Assembly (NCBI GenBank): GCA_937905985.1
Contig: CALCWC010000085.1
Coordinates: 1-9,709 of the forward strand
DNA length: 9,709 nucleotides
Direction: 5' to 3'
Source: an uncultured Verrucomicrobiales bacterium
GTDB taxonomy: Bacteria; Verrucomicrobiota; Verrucomicrobiia; Verrucomicrobiales; Akkermansiaceae
A program made the translations under genes and the position numbers. The notes below the pieces were generated by a model. The model ran no database searches, was not told where the DNA came from, and saw only the letters and a list, made by a program, of their open reading frames with translations. Below are positions 5,699-9,709 of this stretch, piece after piece (positions within the stretch are counted from its first letter, which is position 1; every line of letters begins with the position of its first letter).

Positions 5699-8380
5699 AT
5701 GATGGGGAGGATGAAGCAAGGGATGAAGGAGAGGTCTGCGGATATCCGCCTACTGCCGGACGGCACGCTGGTGCCGGATGGCGCGGAGGGCGTGTTCCGC
5801 GCGGGAATGCGGTGGCGATGGGTGGATTTGGTGGGCCGCGAGGTGGGTGCGGAGCTGCCGGGCTGGCGTTTTCTGCGCACGCTGGTGGTGGGTGCCCTGA
5901 GGCGCATGATTGAGCTTGCGGGCGATGCGGTGCTGGCGGATGCAGAGAAGCGCCTGCGGGAGTGCCGCATGTCGCGCGAGGCGGTGGCGGGCCATCTTCT
6001 TTCCGCGCCGCCGGTGCAGGGAGCGGAGTATTGGAGCGTGGAGACGCTGGCGGGCGTGTTGGCGAACGTGGAGCGCGAGGTGGTGGAGGGTCTGGCCTTG
6101 CACCCGAGCATGCCTCTGGCGGAATGGGCTCGCTCGCTGAGCGATGCGTGGCGCGACGTGGGCAAGATCAGTTTCCACCTGGCGGAGAACAAGGCGGACA
6201 CCACGGGGGAGCGTCCATTTGCGTTCATGGCCACATTCATCGGCACGGCTGCCGATGGCAGGGTGCGGCACTGGCCGCTTGGCACGGCGCTGCAGCTGTA
6301 CCGCGGGAACCAGGCAGCGCTGCAGCTGCTGATTGAGCCTGTGCGGCGCGTGGCGGAACGCGGAGGGCTGATGGAGCGGATGCTGGCGGAGAACCGCCTG
6401 TTCCGCCCGTGCGCGTGGACGCCGCGCGAGGCGTACGAGTTTTTGCAGGAATCGGAGGCGTACCGCGAGGCGGGCATTGTGGTGCGCGTGTTCAACATCT
6501 GGAAGGGATCCAAGGCCCCCGCGCCGCAGGTGCGCGTGCTGCTCTCCCAAGGGGAGGGGCAGCTTTCCGCGCAATCCCTGCTGAACTTCTCCGCGGAAAT
6601 CACACTGGGCGGCGAACCGCTCACGGAGGCCGAGCTGAAACGCCTGATGAAGAGCGAGGGCACGCTGGTGCAGGTGCGCGGGCAATGGGTGCTGGCGGAT
6701 GCGGAGCGCATCGGCAACCTGCTGGGCTGCTGGAAGGAGGCGCGCCGCCTGGAACAGGGCGAGGGCGTGTCCTTTGTGCAGGGGCTGCGCATGCTCGCCG
6801 GCGTGGGCGCGGACGGCCAGACCCTGGCGGCGGACGACGTGGAGTACGCCGCATCCGAATCCCTGCAGGGCGCGTTGGCGCAGCTTGCCGCGGGCGCGGT
6901 CAAGCCGCCGCCCCTGCCCAAGGCCTTGGGGAGCATCCTGCGTCCGTACCAGAAGGAGGGCGTGGGCTACATTTGGCGCGCGGCGCAGATGGGCCTGGGC
7001 GTGTGCCTGGCGGACGACATGGGTCTGGGCAAAACGCTGCAGATGCTCACGGTGCTGACGCTGTGGAAGAAGGCGGGCGCACTGGGTGCGGAGCACGGTG
7101 CGCCGCCCGCGCTGCTGGTGCTGCCGGCCACGCTGCTGGGCAACTGGCAGGCGGAGGCGCGCCGCTTCACGCCGGCCCTGCGCTTGGGTGTGCTCCATCC
7201 CTCCGCCTGGACGGACGAGCAGCGCCAACAGGTGGAGACCAACGTGGCGGAATACCTGAAGCCGTACGATGTGGTGCTCACCACCTACGGCATGGCGGCG
7301 CGCCTGCCGCAGCTGCAGGAAGTGGAGTTCGCAGCCGTGGTGGCGGACGAGGCCCAGGCCATCAAGACGGCATCCAGCGCGCGCAGCCGCGCGGTGCGCC
7401 ACCTGCGCGCCCGGCGCCGCATCGCGCTCACCGGCACGCCCGTGGAAAACAACCTGGGCGACCTCTGGAGCATCTTCGACCTCATCAACCCCGGCCTGCT
7501 GGGCACGCAGAAGGGCTTTGCCTCCTTTGTGCAGCGCATGGGAGAGAACTACGCGCCGCTGCGGCGGCTCACCCGCCCGTTCATCCTGCGCCGCCTGAAA
7601 TCCGACCAGCGCGTGATATCCGATTTGCCGGACAAGACGGAGATGACGGACTACTGCCCGCTGAGCAAGCGCCAAGCGGCGCTGTACGCGCGCTGCGTGG
7701 AATCCCTGAAGGAGGAGCTGGAGAACAGCGAGGGCATCCAGCGCCGCGGCCTGGTGTTCGCGTATCTGGCGCGCTTCAAGCAAATCTGCAACCACCCCGC
7801 TCAGTTCAAAGGCACGGGAGACTACGCGCCGGAGCAGTCCGGCAAGTTCGCCAAGCTGGCGGAGATAGTGGAGACCGTGGCCGCGCGCCAGGAGAAAATG
7901 CTGGTGTTCACGCAGTTCCGGGAGATGACGGAGCCGCTGCAGGATTTCCTGACGGGCTGCTTCGGGCGTTCCGGGCTGGTGCTGCACGGCGGCACCCCGG
8001 TGAAGCGCCGCGCGGAGCTGGTGGAAGACTTCCAGCGTCCGGACGGGCCGCCGTTCTTCGTTATCTCGCTGAAGGCTGGCGGCACCGGGTTGAACCTCAC
8101 CGCAGCCTCGCACGTGGTGCATTTCGACCGCTGGTGGAACCCCGCCGTGGAAAACCAGGCGAGCGACCGCGCGTACCGCATCGGCCAGAAGAAGAACGTG
8201 CTCATCCACCGCTTTGTCTGCCCCGGCACGCTGGAGGAGAAGATAGACGCCATGCTGCAGGAGAAGCGGGAGCTGGCGGAAGGGCTGTTCAAGGACGGCG
8301 CGGAGAAACTGCTCACGGAAATGAGCAACAAGGAGCTGGTGGAATTCGTTTCGCTTGCCCGCAAGACTTGGGAGGACTGA
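5699..8380 (+). CDS. SNF2-family DEAD/DEAH-like helicase (DNA translocase ATPase)
   Basis: This 893-residue superfamily 2 ATPase is expected to move along double-stranded DNA and remodel protein-DNA complexes. Residues 1 to about 415 form the N-terminal region typical of bacterial SNF2 proteins, including the SNF2-associated DUF3670-type segment (LLNFSAEITLGGEPLTEAEL, then LVQVRGQWV). The motor follows: Q-like segment LRPYQKEGVGY, motif I DDMGLGKT (439-446, Lys445 for ATP), motif II DEAQ (550-553), motif III LTGTP (577-581), a second lobe with MLVFTQFREM, motif V LKAGGTGLNLT (791-801), motif VI DRAYRIGQ (823-830). All key residues are intact and length is normal for the family. ATG 5699 has GGGAGG at 8-base spacing; ATG 5702 is possible. 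The stop is 3 bases from the next ATG, so it is co-translated with the SWIM protein, a recurrent pairing in bacteria. Physiological substrate unknown; DNA repair or transcription recycling are plausible. Confidence 0.95.
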   Translation: MMGRMKQGMKERSADIRLLPDGTLVPDGAEGVFRAGMRWRWVDLVGREVGAELPGWRFLRTLVVGALRRMIELAGDAVLADAEKRLRECRMSREAVAGHLLSAPPVQGAEYWSVETLAGVLANVEREVVEGLALHPSMPLAEWARSLSDAWRDVGKISFHLAENKADTTGERPFAFMATFIGTAADGRVRHWPLGTALQLYRGNQAALQLLIEPVRRVAERGGLMERMLAENRLFRPCAWTPREAYEFLQESEAYREAGIVVRVFNIWKGSKAPAPQVRVLLSQGEGQLSAQSLLNFSAEITLGGEPLTEAELKRLMKSEGTLVQVRGQWVLADAERIGNLLGCWKEARRLEQGEGVSFVQGLRMLAGVGADGQTLAADDVEYAASESLQGALAQLAAGAVKPPPLPKALGSILRPYQKEGVGYIWRAAQMGLGVCLADDMGLGKTLQMLTVLTLWKKAGALGAEHGAPPALLVLPATLLGNWQAEARRFTPALRLGVLHPSAWTDEQRQQVETNVAEYLKPYDVVLTTYGMAARLPQLQEVEFAAVVADEAQAIKTASSARSRAVRHLRARRRIALTGTPVENNLGDLWSIFDLINPGLLGTQKGFASFVQRMGENYAPLRRLTRPFILRRLKSDQRVISDLPDKTEMTDYCPLSKRQAALYARCVESLKEELENSEGIQRRGLVFAYLARFKQICNHPAQFKGTGDYAPEQSGKFAKLAEIVETVAARQEKMLVFTQFREMTEPLQDFLTGCFGRSGLVLHGGTPVKRRAELVEDFQRPDGPPFFVISLKAGGTGLNLTAASHVVHFDRWWNPAVENQASDRAYRIGQKKNVLIHRFVCPGTLEEKIDAMLQEKRELAEGLFKDGAEKLLTEMSNKELVEFVSLARKTWED

Positions 8381-8383
8381 ACC

Positions 8384-9448
8384 ATGGGACGCTACGACGA
8401 CTACTACAACTACTACCCGCCATCCCTGACGAAAGCGGAACTCAACGCGCGAGCGCAGGTGATGGCGGCCAAGCTGGCCAAGAAGCTGGGGCATCCGCTG
8501 CAACCCGTGTGCATCGAGGGTACCAAGATTGCCAAGACCTTCTGGGGCAAGGCGTGGTGCGACAACATCGGAACCTACCAGGACAACGAGAACCGCCTGC
8601 CGCGCGGGCGCAGCTACGTGCGCAGCGGCTCCGTGATAGATTTGGCCGTGGACCCCGGCTACATCGCAGCCTGGGTGGCGGGCAGCGGCTCCAAGCCATA
8701 CGAGGTGGAAATCAAGGTGGCCCCGCTCAACAACGAGCAGAAGGAGCGCATCCGCAACGCCTGCACCGCACAGCCGCTCTCCATGCTGGACCTGCTGCAG
8801 GGCAAGCTGCCCGCACCCGTGCTGGAGATGTTCCGCAGCGGGCCGGACGGCATCTTCCCGCGCCTGAACGAGCTGAAGCTGTACTGCTCCTGCCCGGATT
8901 CATCCTCGCTCTGCAAGCACCTTGCCGCCGTGCTGTACGGCGTGGGGCACCGCCTGGACGAGAAGCCGGAGCTGCTCTTCACCCTGCGCGGGCTGGACAT
9001 CAACTCCCTGGTGGAGACATCCGCCGGGAATGCCCAAGCCGCGCTCACCGCACCGCCTGAAACCGAGCTTGGCGACGCCGACCTGTCGGCGGTCTTCGGC
9101 ATCGACCTGGCACCGGCGGACACCATGCCCTCCCCCACCCTGGCGCGGCCGGAGAAGCCCGCCAAGCCCAAGCCCGCAGCGCGAAAGAAAGCCGCGGGGA
9201 AAGAAAGTCCAACCAAGAAGAAAACTGCGCCGAAAGTTTCCCTCGTCAAGATGCTGGGTTACATCCGCAAGTACACACGCTGGACTGATGCCGAGCTCGC
9301 CCATGCCCTTGAGGTGAAAGAGGGCATCCTGCTCGGGATGCAGCTATCCCCAAGCAGCGTTTCCGGCAGACGTTTCGCAAAAGTGGACAAGCTCTACCAG
9401 GAGGTGTACCGTCTGGTTCAGGAGGCCAAGGCCAAGCGCAAGAAATAG
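8384..9448 (+). CDS. SWIM zinc-finger protein with basic linker and helix-turn-helix-like tail
   Basis: This 354-residue protein is probably the partner of the SNF2 ATPase. The N-terminal half matches the bacterial SWIM-protein family: GRYDDYYNYYPPS, then TFWGKAWCDN, NRLPRGRSYVRSGSVIDL and VAGSGSKPYEVEIKV. The SWIM motif CxCx(n)CxH is Cys168, Cys170, Cys177, His179 (CSCPDSSSLCKH), a zinc site thought to bind DNA or protein. Residues 255-284 are a Lys/Pro/Ala-rich basic linker, and 285-354 (WTDAELAHALEV, then GILLGMQLSPSSVSG) resemble an XRE-type helix-turn-helix, which is less usual in the family. Its ribosome site GGAGG (8371-8375) lies inside the last codons of the helicase gene, 8 bases before the ATG, indicating translational coupling. 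The SWIM call is firm; the tail assignment is tentative. Confidence 0.93.
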   Translation: MGRYDDYYNYYPPSLTKAELNARAQVMAAKLAKKLGHPLQPVCIEGTKIAKTFWGKAWCDNIGTYQDNENRLPRGRSYVRSGSVIDLAVDPGYIAAWVAGSGSKPYEVEIKVAPLNNEQKERIRNACTAQPLSMLDLLQGKLPAPVLEMFRSGPDGIFPRLNELKLYCSCPDSSSLCKHLAAVLYGVGHRLDEKPELLFTLRGLDINSLVETSAGNAQAALTAPPETELGDADLSAVFGIDLAPADTMPSPTLARPEKPAKPKPAARKKAAGKESPTKKKTAPKVSLVKMLGYIRKYTRWTDAELAHALEVKEGILLGMQLSPSSVSGRRFAKVDKLYQEVYRLVQEAKAKRKK

Positions 9449-9466
9449 CGTCGCTCATCAGACACA

Positions 9467-9485
9467 GCGCGTTTTTGCAACGCGC
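9467..9485 (+). terminator. possible terminator of the SNF2-SWIM operon
   Basis: GCGCGTT (9467-9473) and AACGCGC (9479-9485) form a perfect 7-bp stem with loop TTTGC, 18 bases after the SWIM gene stop. There is no T-run after it, so termination would be weak or Rho-assisted; position is the main argument. Confidence 0.4.
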
Positions 9486-9541
9486 CTTGACGCTTCGCAA
9501 AGTGACCTTTACGGAATCATCCATGGACTTGTCTGGCAAAA

Positions 9542-9564
9542 CACCCGTTATTTCAAAACGGGTG
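9542..9564. terminator. stem-loop, possible minus-strand terminator
   Basis: CACCCGTT (9542-9549) and AACGGGTG (9557-9564) form a perfect 8-bp stem with a 7-base loop. On the minus strand the stem is followed by TTTTG, so it could end a leftward transcript entering from beyond the window; on the plus strand no T-run is adjacent. Confidence 0.4.
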
Positions 9565-9709
9565 CCCGATGCGGTATTTTTCGGCGCAGCGGCATTTTCC
9601 ACGGCTCACACCCTCTCCCGTACACCTTCTCAAACAATGCACAAATATTGCGGCGGGGCTGCGTCAGATTTGCTGAGGGGACACGGCAGTCCCGGTAGGA
9701 CATGAAAAG

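Larger units (their letters stand above)
9449..9709. other. non-coding end of the window
   Basis: No convincing gene is seen in these 261 bases. Two small hairpins are listed separately. An ATG at 9702 has GGTAGGA immediately before it, but too few bases remain to judge whether a gene starts there. Confidence 0.5.

Noticed and set aside
5750..8503. Very long open frames opposite and out of phase with the SNF2 gene (also on the plus strand, about 6409-9060)
   Set aside because: They are rich in Arg, Ala, Gly, Pro and His with no domain motifs, as expected for other frames of GC-rich coding DNA, while the SNF2 frame has every helicase motif.
9475..9705. 76-codon open frame after the SWIM gene
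   Set aside because: It begins inside a hairpin loop, has no ribosome site and no family resemblance.

Overview
The window is GC-rich bacterial DNA with short Shine-Dalgarno-type ribosome sites, compact operons and Rho-independent terminators. The gene set (DUF6577-like protein, Sel1 repeat protein, SNF2 helicase with SWIM zinc-finger partner, probable sigma-54 promoter) fits a Gram-negative host. A member of the Planctomycetes-Verrucomicrobia-Lentisphaerae group is my guess from general resemblance only. There are no rRNA or tRNA genes and no CRISPR array.

Left part (1-2031): the remains of a tyrosine recombinase, broken by an in-frame amber codon and probably by a 10-bp tandem duplication, followed by about 1.2 kb with no credible gene. 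This gene-free stretch is a tandem array of diverged units, each about 325-400 bp. Each unit carries a long stem-loop (19-bp arms in three copies, one degenerate copy) and smaller stem-loops. It is the least explained structure in the window.

Middle (2032-3514): a solitary DUF6577/AbiEi-like winged-helix protein starting 14 nt after the last array hairpin and ending at a strong terminator. An AT-rich island follows, with a consensus-matching sigma-54 promoter, four upstream TTGTTA/TAACAA half-sites, a 100-residue zinc-binding HNH-like small protein and its own terminator. This small unit differs from its neighbours in base composition and looks acquired.

Right part (3567-9448): two divergent gene pairs meet at an 88-bp intergenic region. 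Leftward run an 11-repeat Sel1 protein and a 200-residue protein of unknown function. Rightward run an SNF2-family helicase-like ATPase and a SWIM zinc-finger protein, 3 nt apart and almost certainly co-translated. The helicase ribosome site can be paired into a leader hairpin. The SWIM protein carries a basic linker and a helix-turn-helix-like tail. The last 260 bases contain only small hairpins.

The left half looks like an accessory or formerly mobile region (integrase remnant, repeat array, orphan antitoxin-like gene, AT-rich cassette). The right half looks like a more settled nucleic-acid-processing locus.
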